Positions 12,101-20,769 of a stretch of DNA of 64,000 nt are shown one piece after another. The stretch spans positions 496,001 to 560,000 of the forward strand of contig NC_083531.1 of NCBI RefSeq assembly GCF_032362555.1, written 5' to 3'. Each line of letters opens with the position of its first letter. Positions within the stretch are counted from its first letter, which is position 1. The notes under the pieces were generated by a model. That model was not told the DNA's origin, did not search any database, and saw nothing but the letters and a program-made list of their open reading frames with translations. The stretch is from Amyelois transitella. Its lineage: Eukaryota > Arthropoda > Insecta > Lepidoptera > Pyralidae. Both the position numbers and the translations under genes were made by a program.

Positions 12101-15100
12101 TCCAGCCTCTACCGCCACGTGCGCGAGGTGCACTACAAGGTAGCTCGCACACTCACAGACACACACCTACATATAGAGCGCCGCCGCCTTCGGCTGGTAC
12201 TCCAGCCTCTACCGCCACGTGCGCGAGGTGCACTACAAGGTAGCTCGCACACTCACAGACACACACCTACATATAGAGCGCCGCCGCCTTCGGCTGGTAC
12301 TCCAGCCTCTACCGCCACGTGCGCGAGGTGCACTACAAGGTAGCTCGCACACTCACAGACACACACCTACATATAGAGCGCCGCCGCCTTCGGCTGGTAC
12401 TCCAGCCTCTACCGCCACGTGCGCGAGGTGCACTACAAGGTAGCTCGCACACTCACAGACACACACCTACATATAGAGCGCCGCCGCCTTCGGCTGGTAC
12501 TCCAGCCTCTACCGCCACGTGCGCGAGGTGCACTACAAGGTAGCTCGCACACTCACAGACACACACCTACATATAGAGCGCCGCCGCCTTCGGCTGGTAC
12601 TCCAGCCTCTACCGCCACGTGCGCGAGGTGCACTACAAGGTAGCTCGCACACTCACAGACACACACCTACATATAGAGCGCCGCCGCCTTCGGCTGGTAC
12701 TCCAGCCTCTACCGCCACGTGCGCGAGGTGCACTACAAGGTAGCTCGCACACTCACAGACACACACCTACATATAGAGCGCCGCCGCCTTCGGCTGGTAC
12801 TCCAGCCTCTACCGCCACGTGCGCGAGGTGCACTACAAGGTAGCTCGCACACTCACAGACACACACCTACATATAGAGCGCCGCCGCCTTCGGCTGGTAC
12901 TCCAGCCTCTACCGCCACGTGCGCGAGGTGCACTACAAGGTAGCTCGCACACTCACAGACACACACCTACATATAGAGCGCCGCCGCCTTCGGCTGGTAC
13001 TCCAGCCTCTACCGCCACGTGCGCGAGGTGCACTACAAGGTAGCTCGCACACTCACAGACACACACCTACATATAGAGCGCCGCCGCCTTCGGCTGGTAC
13101 TCCAGCCTCTACCGCCACGTGCGCGAGGTGCACTACAAGGTAGCTCGCACACTCACAGACACACACCTACATATAGAGCGCCGCCGCCTTCGGCTGGTAC
13201 TCCAGCCTCTACCGCCACGTGCGCGAGGTGCACTACAAGGTAGCTCGCACACTCACAGACACACACCTACATATAGAGCGCCGCCGCCTTCGGCTGGTAC
13301 TCCAGCCTCTACCGCCACGTGCGCGAGGTGCACTACAAGGTAGCTCGCACACTCACAGACACACACCTACATATAGAGCGCCGCCGCCTTCGGCTGGTAC
13401 TCCAGCCTCTACCGCCACGTGCGCGAGGTGCACTACAAGGTAGCTCGCACACTCACAGACACACACCTACATATAGAGCGCCGCCGCCTTCGGCTGGTAC
13501 TCCAGCCTCTACCGCCACGTGCGCGAGGTGCACTACAAGGTAGCTCGCACACTCACAGACACACACCTACATATAGAGCGCCGCCGCCTTCGGCTGGTAC
13601 TCCAGCCTCTACCGCCACGTGCGCGAGGTGCACTACAAGGTAGCTCGCACACTCACAGACACACACCTACATATAGAGCGCCGCCGCCTTCGGCTGGTAC
13701 TCCAGCCTCTACCGCCACGTGCGCGAGGTGCACTACAAGGTAGCTCGCACACTCACAGACACACACCTACATATAGAGCGCCGCCGCCTTCGGCTGGTAC
13801 TCCAGCCTCTACCGCCACGTGCGCGAGGTGCACTACAAGGTAGCTCGCACACTCACAGACACACACCTACATATAGAGCGCCGCCGCCTTCGGCTGGTAC
13901 TCCAGCCTCTACCGCCACGTGCGCGAGGTGCACTACAAGGTAGCTCGCACACTCACAGACACACACCTACATATAGAGCGCCGCCGCCTTCGGCTGGTAC
14001 TCCAGCCTCTACCGCCACGTGCGCGAGGTGCACTACAAGGTAGCTCGCACACTCACAGACACACACCTACATATAGAGCGCCGCCGCCTTCGGCTGGTAC
14101 TCCAGCCTCTACCGCCACGTGCGCGAGGTGCACTACAAGGTAGCTCGCACACTCACAGACACACACCTACATATAGAGCGCCGCCGCCTTCGGCTGGTAC
14201 TCCAGCCTCTACCGCCACGTGCGCGAGGTGCACTACAAGGTAGCTCGCACACTCACAGACACACACCTACATATAGAGCGCCGCCGCCTTCGGCTGGTAC
14301 TCCAGCCTCTACCGCCACGTGCGCGAGGTGCACTACAAGGTAGCTCGCACACTCACAGACACACACCTACATATAGAGCGCCGCCGCCTTCGGCTGGTAC
14401 TCCAGCCTCTACCGCCACGTGCGCGAGGTGCACTACAAGGTAGCTCGCACACTCACAGACACACACCTACATATAGAGCGCCGCCGCCTTCGGCTGGTAC
14501 TCCAGCCTCTACCGCCACGTGCGCGAGGTGCACTACAAGGTAGCTCGCACACTCACAGACACACACCTACATATAGAGCGCCGCCGCCTTCGGCTGGTAC
14601 TCCAGCCTCTACCGCCACGTGCGCGAGGTGCACTACAAGGTAGCTCGCACACTCACAGACACACACCTACATATAGAGCGCCGCCGCCTTCGGCTGGTAC
14701 TCCAGCCTCTACCGCCACGTGCGCGAGGTGCACTACAAGGTAGCTCGCACACTCACAGACACACACCTACATATAGAGCGCCGCCGCCTTCGGCTGGTAC
14801 TCCAGCCTCTACCGCCACGTGCGCGAGGTGCACTACAAGGTAGCTCGCACACTCACAGACACACACCTACATATAGAGCGCCGCCGCCTTCGGCTGGTAC
14901 TCCAGCCTCTACCGCCACGTGCGCGAGAACTTAAAATTTATATTTTTGAGAATTGAAAATAGTCATCAGTCACAGCCGATGTGAACGTGTGAAAATCTGT
15001 GTGGTATTTGAACCTGTGCCTTTCTGTGCATCACGCATTGAAACCGGGCACCTTACCGAACCGACCACCGACGCTCATCACTCTAACGTCTAATATACCA

Positions 15101-15389
15101 TAGTTACTAAATAGTCAAAATTGCTTAGTAGCAAAACACCCTCATTATTTTGTCTCAGTATCATCATTAGATGCGACAATATTTTTTTTTCGAAATTTTT
15201 TAGATTATTATCTTGTTAAATTCTTGCGTCATAATGATAAACAAAATCGAATGCTTGCCAATACTAGTTTCAGCTGTGAAATATTATAAACTCTTCTTTC
15301 AGATGAAACTACAACCGAAAAAGTCGAAACGCCCCAAACGAGGGGAGTTACCGCTGCTCCCAGTTCCTGTACACCCCGCACAGCCGTGA
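174..15389 (+). CDS. C2H2 zinc-finger protein, gene A (5' partial, 11 exons)
   Basis: Putative nuclear DNA-binding factor; target unknown. Exons: 174-296, 717-822, 1484-1611, 3588-3803, 4394-4488, 5157-5253, 6693-6808, 9861-9972, 10648-10749, 11908-12039, 15303-15389 (stop TGA). All introns are GT-AG and the phases join into 437 codons. The first exon carries CWECRALMRRLRRF, the second half of an N-terminal C-x2-C / C-x2-C (ZAD-like) module; the exon with the start codon lies left of the window. A lysine-rich basic stretch and an acidic stretch follow (exon 4). Seven C2H2 fingers come next, starting CVEC, CPRC, CGEC, CTVC, CQLC, CHVC and CAHC; several are split by introns after the second cysteine. 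The CGEC finger has an unusual H-x6-H. The tail is a short basic, proline-rich peptide. Exon 10 leads into a 100-bp tandem array. Gene B (31031-45929) is a paralogue. Introns are full of mobile elements. Confidence 0.88.
874..1072 (+). mobile_element. RTE LINE 3'-end fragment (5' truncated)
   Basis: About 200 bp matching the last codons and tail of the RTE element at 7802-9618, antisense to it, ending near the (TATG)n tail. Lies in gene A intron 2. A partial RTE-tailed short element follows at about 1205-1385. Confidence 0.7.
1636..2660 (+). mobile_element. Helitron-like element with internal ~173-bp tandem repeats
   Basis: It starts A|TCTTTAATAT and ends GTCCGCTAG|T, the TC...CTAG borders with A/T flanks typical of Helitrons. 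Inside are four tandem copies of a ~173-bp unit, whose aatataaaaatg landmark recurs at about 1641, 1776, 1950 and 2123; the first copy is shortened. A second Helitron-like element (2349-2553) is nested in its 3' part. It sits 24 bp downstream of the gene A exon 3 donor. No transposase is visible; non-autonomous. Confidence 0.65.
2349..2553 (-). mobile_element. Helitron-like element, TCCTACTA...GGCCTCTAG family (nested)
   Basis: On the minus strand it runs from TCCTACTACTATTATAAAGG to GGCGGCCTCTAG. The same ~205-220-bp unit recurs at 2749-2963, 6833-7038, 7655-9848 (interrupted), 36260-36467 and 38881-39101. Non-coding. Confidence 0.7.
2661..2748 (-). mobile_element. RTE LINE 3'-end fragment, cut by a Helitron-like insertion
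   Basis: Starts with tacatacataaaatcacgcc, matching the 3' end of the RTE element at 7802-9618. It ends at 2748, where the Helitron-like element 2749-2963 begins. Confidence 0.65.
2749..2963 (+). mobile_element. Helitron-like element, TCCTACTA...GGCCTCTAG family
   Basis: Full-length by its borders: TCCTACTAATATTATAAA at the left, GGCGGCCTCTAG at the right, inserted into an RTE fragment. Opposite orientation to the copy at 2349-2553, so the two could pair as an inverted repeat in the gene A pre-mRNA. Confidence 0.7.
3178..3395 (-). mobile_element. RTE-tailed short element (SINE-like)
   Basis: Diverged copy of the ~265-bp family whose 5' end is the GTGCCGTGTGGTTCCCGGCA motif and whose 3' end is GGGATATAGACGTGA plus (TATG)n. 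Orientation is given by the tail. In gene A intron 3. Confidence 0.65.
3843..4100 (-). mobile_element. RTE-tailed short element (SINE-like)
   Basis: Nearly full-length copy, antisense to gene A, with its (CATA)n tail about 40 bp downstream of the exon 4 donor (3804). It is followed by a degenerate antisense RTE 3'-end fragment at about 4166-4285. Confidence 0.75.
4512..4790 (-). mobile_element. RTE-tailed short element (SINE-like)
   Basis: Nearly full-length, antisense to gene A, tail about 25-35 bp after the exon 5 donor (4489). About 4925-5140 beyond it is a truncated Helitron-like piece of the ...CACAGCTAG family. Confidence 0.75.
5321..6025. repeat. ~370-bp tandem duplication, each copy a hairpin plus an RTE-tailed element
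   Basis: 5321-5687 and 5688-6025 repeat the same arrangement: a foldback segment (actagtataaaatcgcatt against aaaatgcgattt), then a linker ending in gtttctcgtgc, then an antisense RTE-tailed element (about 5430-5685 and 5780-6025). The copies differ by scattered substitutions. Confidence 0.75.
6412..6690 (+). repeat. CACTTACTC-type minisatellite abutting the exon 7 acceptor
   Basis: Irregular ~9-11-bp units (cttactcca, cttacatca, cactcactc) run up to the acceptor of gene A exon 7 (ctgcgcag, ending 6692). The pyrimidine-rich array therefore supplies the polypyrimidine context of this splice site. Confidence 0.8.
6833..7038 (-). mobile_element. Helitron-like element, TCCTACTA...GGCCTCTAG family
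   Basis: Starts about 25 bp after the gene A exon 7 donor (6809). Its 5' end at 7038 abuts the TC start of the next element at 7039, so two Helitron-like elements lie head to head. Confidence 0.7.
7039..7218 (+). mobile_element. Helitron-like element, TCACTACAT...GGGTCGCTAG family
   Basis: Borders TCACTACATGG and GGGTCGCTAG|T. Relatives lie at 53355-53537 and, more diverged, 31533-31681. Non-coding. Confidence 0.65.
7235..7461 (-). mobile_element. Helitron-like element, ...GGGTCAGCTAG family
   Basis: On the minus strand it begins TCTTATATATAAAATTC and ends GCCGGGTCAGCTAG, with T next to the CTAG end. Only copy of this type seen in the window. Confidence 0.6.
7802..9618 (-). mobile_element. 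RTE-type LINE, 5' truncated, with target-site duplication
   Basis: The insertion is flanked by the 12-bp direct repeat ttcatcaaaaat (7790-7801 and 9619-9630). The 3' end is a (TACATA)-type tail at 7802. It interrupts a Helitron-like element (7655-7789, resuming near 9749-9848). 5'-truncated 3'-end copies of the same family lie at 874-1072, 2661-2748, 20036-20218, 24999-25195, 27586-27755, 31958-32104 and 35170-35352. It lies in gene A intron 7. Confidence 0.9.
7822..9617 (-). CDS. RTE-type retrotransposon reverse transcriptase (N-truncated)
   Basis: Open frame of about 598 codons, running from the 5' truncation point to the stop at 7822 with no internal stop. It has no genuine start codon. 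Visible RT motifs in order: NYRGISLLSVVGKLYAKVL, AGFRKGMGCTDQVF, FVDLEKAYDRV, GVRQGCVASPWLFNLFMD, the catalytic box LLYADDQVIL, and FVYLGSKFTSDG. A C-terminal region with WFGHVERM and [11 protein letters not shown] follows. The N-terminal apurinic endonuclease domain typical of RTE elements is missing. The intact frame despite truncation suggests a young insertion. A non-LTR retrotransposon protein, not a host gene. Confidence 0.9.
9631..9748 (-). mobile_element. Short (TTTGAA)-tailed retroelement fragment
   Basis: Matches the 3' part of the elements at 22368-22590 and 41083-41302 (gacaattattaagcgatat and attttgaatttgaa landmarks). Sits between the RTE element and the remainder of the split Helitron-like element. 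Confidence 0.6.
9974..10115 (-). mobile_element. RTE-tailed short element, truncated, at the exon 8 donor
   Basis: The element's tail side (catatggtcacgtct) begins four bases into gene A intron 8 (donor gtaaca at 9973). The 5' half is missing. Confidence 0.7.
10762..10862 (-). mobile_element. RTE-tailed short element, truncated, near the exon 9 donor
   Basis: The tail catacatacgatcacgtct starts about 12 bp after the gene A exon 9 donor (gtcagt at 10750); internally deleted. Confidence 0.65.
10985..11878. mobile_element. Non-autonomous DNA transposon with long imperfect terminal inverted repeats
   Basis: The left end atgtcgcagagaaatg and the right end (reverse complement atgtcgcaggaaaatga) begin inverted arms. 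These can be followed imperfectly for about 75 bp (agagatttcRcgaaatcac), and more loosely for ~130 bp. The centre holds a GC-rich non-coding segment (about 11220-11450). No transposase frame is visible. The right end lies 29 bp before the gene A exon 10 acceptor. Confidence 0.6.
11978..14927 (+). repeat. 100-bp tandem array (about 29.5 copies) copying exon 3' end plus donor
   Basis: Every unit reads identically by eye. Each holds the last ~61 bp of gene A exon 10 (the finger piece FGWYSSLYRHVREVHYK), the donor gtagct, and 37 bp of intron ending in atatag. Donors recur every 100 bp from 12040 to 14840, 29 in all. The last copy breaks off inside the exon part at 14927, before its donor. 100 is not a multiple of 3, so retained reading frames shift at each copy and hit TAG in the third. 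Between an atatag acceptor and the next donor, each unit would give a 63-nt in-frame mini-exon (first 12077-12139). Confidence 0.97.
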
Positions 15390-16141
15390 GACGTGCCCTC
15401 ACTAAGATTCACGAAATAATGTCGTCATTGCGTGCTTTTCTTATGTATTTTTAATATAACCGAAAAACAAAATCAAATTAAATTTAACAGTAGTAGAGTA
15501 AGAATTTTTAAAAGAAAATTGATTTGTTTGTTCAAGCTAATCTCCGAAACTACTGGACGGATTCGGACGGAAATTCTCCACACTCCAGACTATACATATG
15601 CAAAATTTTGTGGAAATATCGTTCTTATAGGTTCAGGAATTTTGACGTCAAAGATGGCCAAATGAACACACGTTCACATTTATAATTTTAAGTATGGATA
15701 ATTTATTAAAATCAACTAAGTCATGACAAATATGTTATTGAAATCAAATTTAATTCATCAAATCAATTGTTTTAATTTACATACATACATATAACCACGT
15801 CTATATCCCTTACGGGGTAGACAGAGCCAACAGTCTTGAAAAACTGAAAGGTTCAGCTGTTTGGCTTAGTGTTAGAATTGAGATTCAAATAGTGACAGGT
15901 TGCTAGCCTGTCGCCTAAAAGAAGAATCCCAAGTTTATAAGCCTATCCCTTAGTCGCCTTTTACGACATCCACGGGGAAAGAATGAAGTGATCCTATTAG
16001 TTTTTTTATTGGTGCCGGGAACCACAAGGCACAATTTTTTATATTTATACAAATATTGTAATTTTATCCACAATTTTTTTCAGCATCTATAGAACAAGAA
16101 TTTTTCAGTATTACTTAATTAGGTACTTAGTTTAAAATAAA
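15390..16141 (+). promoter_or_regulatory. Gene A 3' UTR and candidate poly(A) signal
   Basis: After the stop at 15389 no further coding exon is visible. An AATAAA hexamer lies at 16136-16141. The stretch carries a degenerate Helitron-like piece (about 15510-15700) and an antisense RTE-tailed short element (15778-16032). The UTR end is inferred from the hexamer only. Confidence 0.4.
15778..16032 (-). mobile_element. RTE-tailed short element (SINE-like)
   Basis: Nearly full-length copy inside the presumed gene A 3' UTR, antisense to the gene, from the (CATA)n tail at 15778 to the ccgggaaccacaaggcac end. Confidence 0.75.
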
Positions 16142-17050
16142 ATATATTTTCTTAAAACAAATAGTTTTATTCACTAATTATGTACATTGTTAACAAAAAT
16201 TTACATACAATTTCATCTATAATTATATCTACATACAAATATTTGGTTCAGTTTTATACAAGGTGATGGTTGTCACTATAAAATATCGAGTTTTTTTGTA
16301 AACTACTTCAAAGAATATCATGAGTGCAATATGAAAATTATACTGTCTTACAGATTTATATGACGGAAACCCACACTAAGAGAGTCCTATGAACTTAACT
16401 ACCTAACCGATAACCAAGGTTTTCAATTATTATTAAGTAACCGATTCTACAACTGTATTCTGAAAATTGAATTAACCATCTGACAACTAAGGCTTTCAGT
16501 ACCTTTCTATGCAGTATTTTTTTTTTATGTTTGTTTAGACAAATTACACAGATTAACTTGAGACTCGAAGTTAGTTCGAAACTTGTGTTACGAGGTACTA
16601 ACTCAAAGATACTATATATCTTTGAGTTAGTACCCTAGTTAGTAGTAACACAAGTTTCGAACTAACTAATAAATTCTTACGAGTATATAGATAAAGACAC
16701 ATGCCAATCAGAAAAAATGCAGGGATTTGAACCCAGAACTCACTGTGGTACACAAACAAGATGCCATATTAAAGTATCTGATAAATTGAACCAAATCCAA
16801 TTTACAACTCGACCTACAAGAAATAAGTTGACCAAAATATGTATGTGCAGACCAAAACGCCGCTCAGCCGTCTTCAAGCAAACTTGACCGAATTTTGTAA
16901 AGCTAAACCGATCACTCTCAAGAAGGAATTAAAAGTAAACCGATGTAACCGGGGTTAGTGCGATTTTTACTCTATCAAACCCGTCGAGCAAGTGAACGTG
17001 AATTTAGCTGCATCTTTTCAAGCAGCTGCCTAAGACAGCTGAGACCAACC
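16142..17050. other. Intergenic stretch without a recognisable gene
   Basis: AT-rich; no coding exon recognised. 16540-16790 is a diverged minus-strand tRNA-SINE: a gggatttgaacccag B-box-like motif and the ccaatcagaaaaaatgc landmark are visible. It contains a foldback at 16570-16666 made from its own tail. The last few hundred bases may be the 5' part of the Jockey-type cluster that follows. Confidence 0.5.
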
Positions 17051-17864
17051 CGGCTATTTATGAGTCGAGTGAGCTCCTCTGTGCGTCAAAGTGGTAGCCT
17101 GGCGAGGTAAGAAAGGTCCCGCCCAGTGTCACAGGTGCCAGCAGTTCTGTCAGTAATACCCACGACTCCCACCGCTGTGTTGTCTGCGTCCGCTGGGGAA
17201 AGGAGCAGCCGCGCACCCGTTTTATTGAAGAAGGAAAGAAAAAAACTCAAAAAAAAATTACTTCTCAATTTCTATAGAAGTATGTAAGCTTAAAACTAAA
17301 TTGTTACCTGCATGTTATAGATATTTTATTTATTGTGTTAAATTAGTAACTTTAAATGAGACTGACCGCAGTCAAACTGTTAAAACAGTTTTGCGGAATA
17401 TTGTTTAAGTTAATAATGAATATTGTGTAATAAATAAGTCGCTCGCAGTTTTCTTGCTCCAGTTGGGGTGTGGAGCGTGACTGCATTACGCTCCACAGCA
17501 TTATTCAATGCGGCCTCCTTAGTGCGGTGGCGCAGAGCTGGATGGAGCTCTTCTTTAGGCTTCGTGATGCCGAGGAAGCTGGAAACCGCCCAGACGAAGA
17601 AGATGCCCACCCACACCGCCTCCCTCCCTTCCCTGCGAGCACCTCCTCGCAGCCGGACCGAAGACACAGGCCATCGCCAAGAGAAGCCATCATCGCAGCG
17701 AGCACCAATGCAATGCCTTTTGACCCCGCAGGAAGAGGATGACCTTATTAGTGGTCGCCACGGCCACGCTCGCGACCTGTCTGCCGTTGCAGGCAGCGAA
17801 GAAAGTCGCTGAAGAGGGCCACAAGCCCTGAGCAGCAGCCCCATATTTTCGCCGTCAGGCGGAA

Positions 17865-18753
17865 ATGCAGGAAGATCTAGCGTTCAGCGAGTACCGCACA
17901 ATACAGCGGTACTTGGACCGCCGAGTATCGTGGTTCTCGTACTCGCTGCCAGCGGAGAGGAGCCTGAAGGTGGCTACCCTGGAGACCCCCGAGGACGCCG
18001 TGAAGGAGGCCCTAATAGAGAAGGGCTACGAAGTTGAGGTCTTAAAGACCATCCGAGCACGGGGGGGGGGGGCGCCCCGGTTGCATCTTTTACGGCCTCC
18101 TGAAAAAGACACCCGGATTCCAGGCAGTCTACCAAATTGACGAACTGCTGCTGATGCCTGGAATCAAAATCGAGGCATGGAGGGGGAAGAAGGGCCTGGC
18201 CCAATGCCACCGCTGCCAACAGTTCCGGCACAGCAGCCACAACTGCCACCGCCCTCAGGCGTGCGTGCGTTGTGGGGAACCGCACGCCGCCAGTGACTGC
18301 CCGCGCCCCCTTGAAGTACCGGCCACCTGCGCCAACTGCGGAGGCCCGCACCCCGCCAACAACGCGGCGTGCCAGGTCTTCAAGCGGGAAGCGCGGAACA
18401 AACGTGCCGGAACAGTCGCCCGCACGACGCCAGCACTCGAGCCAGCGCCGACGGTCGAGGAGACGGCGCCCTCGACACTGATGGCGCCAGCAAACCCGCC
18501 CGCCGAAAGGGGAGCTGCCCTCTCAAACAGGAGAAAGAAGAGAAGCACAAAAAAGAAGCCTGACCCCACCGGTTCCCAACCAGCGGGAAAACCCGAAGCC
18601 CCTCCACCACCAAACGCCGGCCCAGAGCGGGTGCAGCCCGCACCTGCACCAGCGCAGCCCAGACAGAACACTGCCGACACCACCACCATGCTGCTCCTCC
18701 TGGGCCAACAGATGCAGCAGATGGCAGAGATCCTCAGAGGGATGCAAGCATAG
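17865..18753 (+). pseudogene. Jockey-type ORF1 (gag-like, CCHC zinc knuckles), frameshifted
   Basis: Nucleic-acid-binding protein of a non-LTR retrotransposon. The upstream frame has VSWFSYSLPAERSLKVA, as in the domain preceding the knuckles in Jockey ORF1. The frame breaks at the G-run near 18061-18070 and resumes as GRPGCIFYGLLKKTPGFQAV. Three knuckles follow: CHRCQQFRHSSHNC, CVRCGEPHAASDC and CANCGGPHPANNAAC. The proline-rich C-terminus ends at 18753 with a Met/Gln-rich tail. Without the break it would be one long reading frame. Confidence 0.85.
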
Positions 18754-18769
18754 CCTCAAATTTGAATAT

Positions 18770-19060
18770 GCTCCCCTGAGGGTCGTCCATTGGAATGCCT
18801 CCACGCTCGCGAGGAAGAAAAGCTCCTCAGGTTACAAGACAGCTCTACAGGATGTCCGAAAGCCACAACAAGAAGGAATGCGTGGCTGCCGTATTCCTCG
18901 ATATGGAAATGGCCTTCGACAGGGTATGGCATGAGGGGCAGCTATAAAGCTGTCGGAGACCCAATCCCACCAAGATTGGTCAGGGTTTTGGCCTCTTTTC
19001 TCACCGATCGCCGAGTTCACGTCGCAGTGGAAGACGCCATTTCTTCCGTGCGCGCTGTGC
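18770..19060 (+). pseudogene. Jockey-type ORF2 scraps (endonuclease start fused to RT)
   Basis: LRVVHWNAST resembles the start of a Jockey endonuclease domain. After about 50 bp the sequence jumps to the RT motif VFLDMEMAFDRVWHEG, so most of the endonuclease and the N-terminal RT are deleted. The RT piece continues to VRVLASFLTDRRVHVAVED before joining another gag fragment. Confidence 0.7.
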
Positions 19061-19499
19061 GCGCGGGAGGGCGTGGGGGCGTGGAGGGCAAACAAGGGCC
19101 CGCCCAGTGCCACCGGTGCTAGCTGTTCCGACACTCGTCGGTGAACTGTCACCGGTCGATCGTCTGCGTGCGCTGCGGCGGGCCGTGGACCTGACGGGAA
19201 TGGACACAGACCGCCCGCTGAAACGCGCCTTCACGATGGCGTCGGTCCACGGCTCGGAGGCCGCCGCAGTCACGGCCGTCGCGATGAAACCTCCACCGGC
19301 CGGGAGATACGCCATCCCAAGTGGCACCCGCGGGACCCGCGTTGGAAAGGGTCCATCGAAGCGCCTCCGGAGGTGCGGGCCACGTCTGTCCCCCCGCAAG
19401 GGAAGACCCGCGCCGCGCGCTGCATCCCGGTGCTGCGGCAGGGCACGCTCGCCCGCCGCCGAGCCGTACACTTTACGCCAAAAGATGGAAGCGAGTATC

Positions 19500-20016
19500 G
19501 GACGATCCAGAGACCACCCTGAACGTCCAGTGGCACTCTTATTCGCTGCCGTCAGACCGCCCACTGAAAGTGGCCATCCGTGGGCTGCCACCGAATACGG
19601 AGGAGGCCACCCTCCTGGCCCGAACCCCGAACTGCCAAGAGGTATACGCCATCAAGGAGCTCCTCCACTGGCTTGCCGTCAAACGTCTGTGGAGGGGCAA
19701 ACAGGGGCTCGCGCAGTGCCACCGGTGTCAACTCTTCCGGCATTCGTCAGTGAACTGCCACCGGGCCATTGTCTGCGTGCGCTGCGGCGGGCCCCACAAA
19801 GCTGCCGACTGCGAGCGGCCGCTGGACCAGCCTGTGACCTGAGCCAACTGCAGTGACCCGTCCCCGGCGAACCACTCCTTCTGCCCGGTGCTGCGGCGCG
19901 AGACCAGGAATAAGCGGGCGAGCCCGGTGGCTCGCAACGGTGCAGCAGATGCAGACGCTGCTGGCCGCCCTCATCCCCGCGCCGGCGGGCCCCCTCAGAG
20001 GCGTAACCACCCATAA
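19500..20016 (+). pseudogene. Second Jockey-type gag fragment, degraded
   Basis: In one frame: LKVAIRGLPPNTEEATLLA, then knuckles CHRCQLFRHSSVNC and CVRCGGPHKAADC. A TGA follows before the third knuckle, ANCSDPSPANHSFC, whose first cysteine is lost. Closely related to the ORF1 at 17865-18753. Confidence 0.75.
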
Positions 20017-20035
20017 CGTTTAACTATAGATGATA

Positions 20036-20218
20036 ATTAAGGACGTCCTGGTAAAGGGTCAGGTCAAAAGTACCCGAAACCGCCGAGCTTGTATGAAGAG
20101 AGTTATGAATGTGGACGAAGCGAAAGAAGTATGCAGAGATCGTGGCAAGTGGAAAGAGGTAGTCTCTGCCTACCCCTCCGGGAAAGAGGCGTGATTTTAT
20201 GTATGTATGTATGTATAG
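20036..20218 (+). mobile_element. RTE LINE 3'-end fragment
   Basis: Runs from ggacgtcctggtaaaggg through ccgggaaagaggcgtga to a (TATG)n tail; very similar to the 3' end of the 7802-9618 element. Inserted among Jockey-type fragments. Confidence 0.8.
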
Positions 20219-20769
20219 ATGATACATCTCTGAGAGTTGTATACTGCCACCCACCCGCCGGAGCGAAGACACTGGTCATCGTCTCGAGAAGCTATCGTCG
20301 CATCGAGTACCATAGTTGTAGGTACCTACACGCCTGCGAGCCCAAACAACGTTGGGCGCAGACCGCACAGATCTCACGGAGTAGGGACTACCAGGCACAC
20401 ATCCTTTCGTCTTTCCCCGGCGAAAAGAAGGTAAAAGGAATCTGAGCATATCCACTAGGGAGCCATAAAACAAAACAATAATATGCAAACATAACAAAGG
20501 AGTAATCGGGCAGTGCCACAACTGCTCTTTTTTTTGCTTAAGAGCATAAGAGCTCACAAGCCCTCTCCCACATTTCGCACCATATAACAAGATGTTGGTT
20601 GGTGCAAGATCCTGCCAGTTGCCACTGCGACCACAAGCTCTGCAGAAAAATTTGTGCTACAGTGCTGTCCGAACCCGTCCTGACTCCCCTCAGGACGATT
20701 ACAGGACACCGGAGGCGGAGTCGACTGATGACCACGCCCTTGCTTTCTGGGCGGCGAGTAAGCTAACAT

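Noticed and set aside
11978..14927. CRISPR-like array
   Set aside because: Identical contiguous 100-bp units without distinct spacers, in a eukaryotic gene.
12019..14934. Thirty overlapping 71-74-residue frames of identical sequence
   Set aside because: They are an out-of-phase reading of the 100-bp array across exon and intron pieces; the real exon phase gives FGWYSSLYRHVREVHYK.
17410..19591. Long minus-strand frames over the Jockey-type region
   Set aside because: GC-rich shadows of plus-strand gag/pol sequence; no motif in the minus frames.
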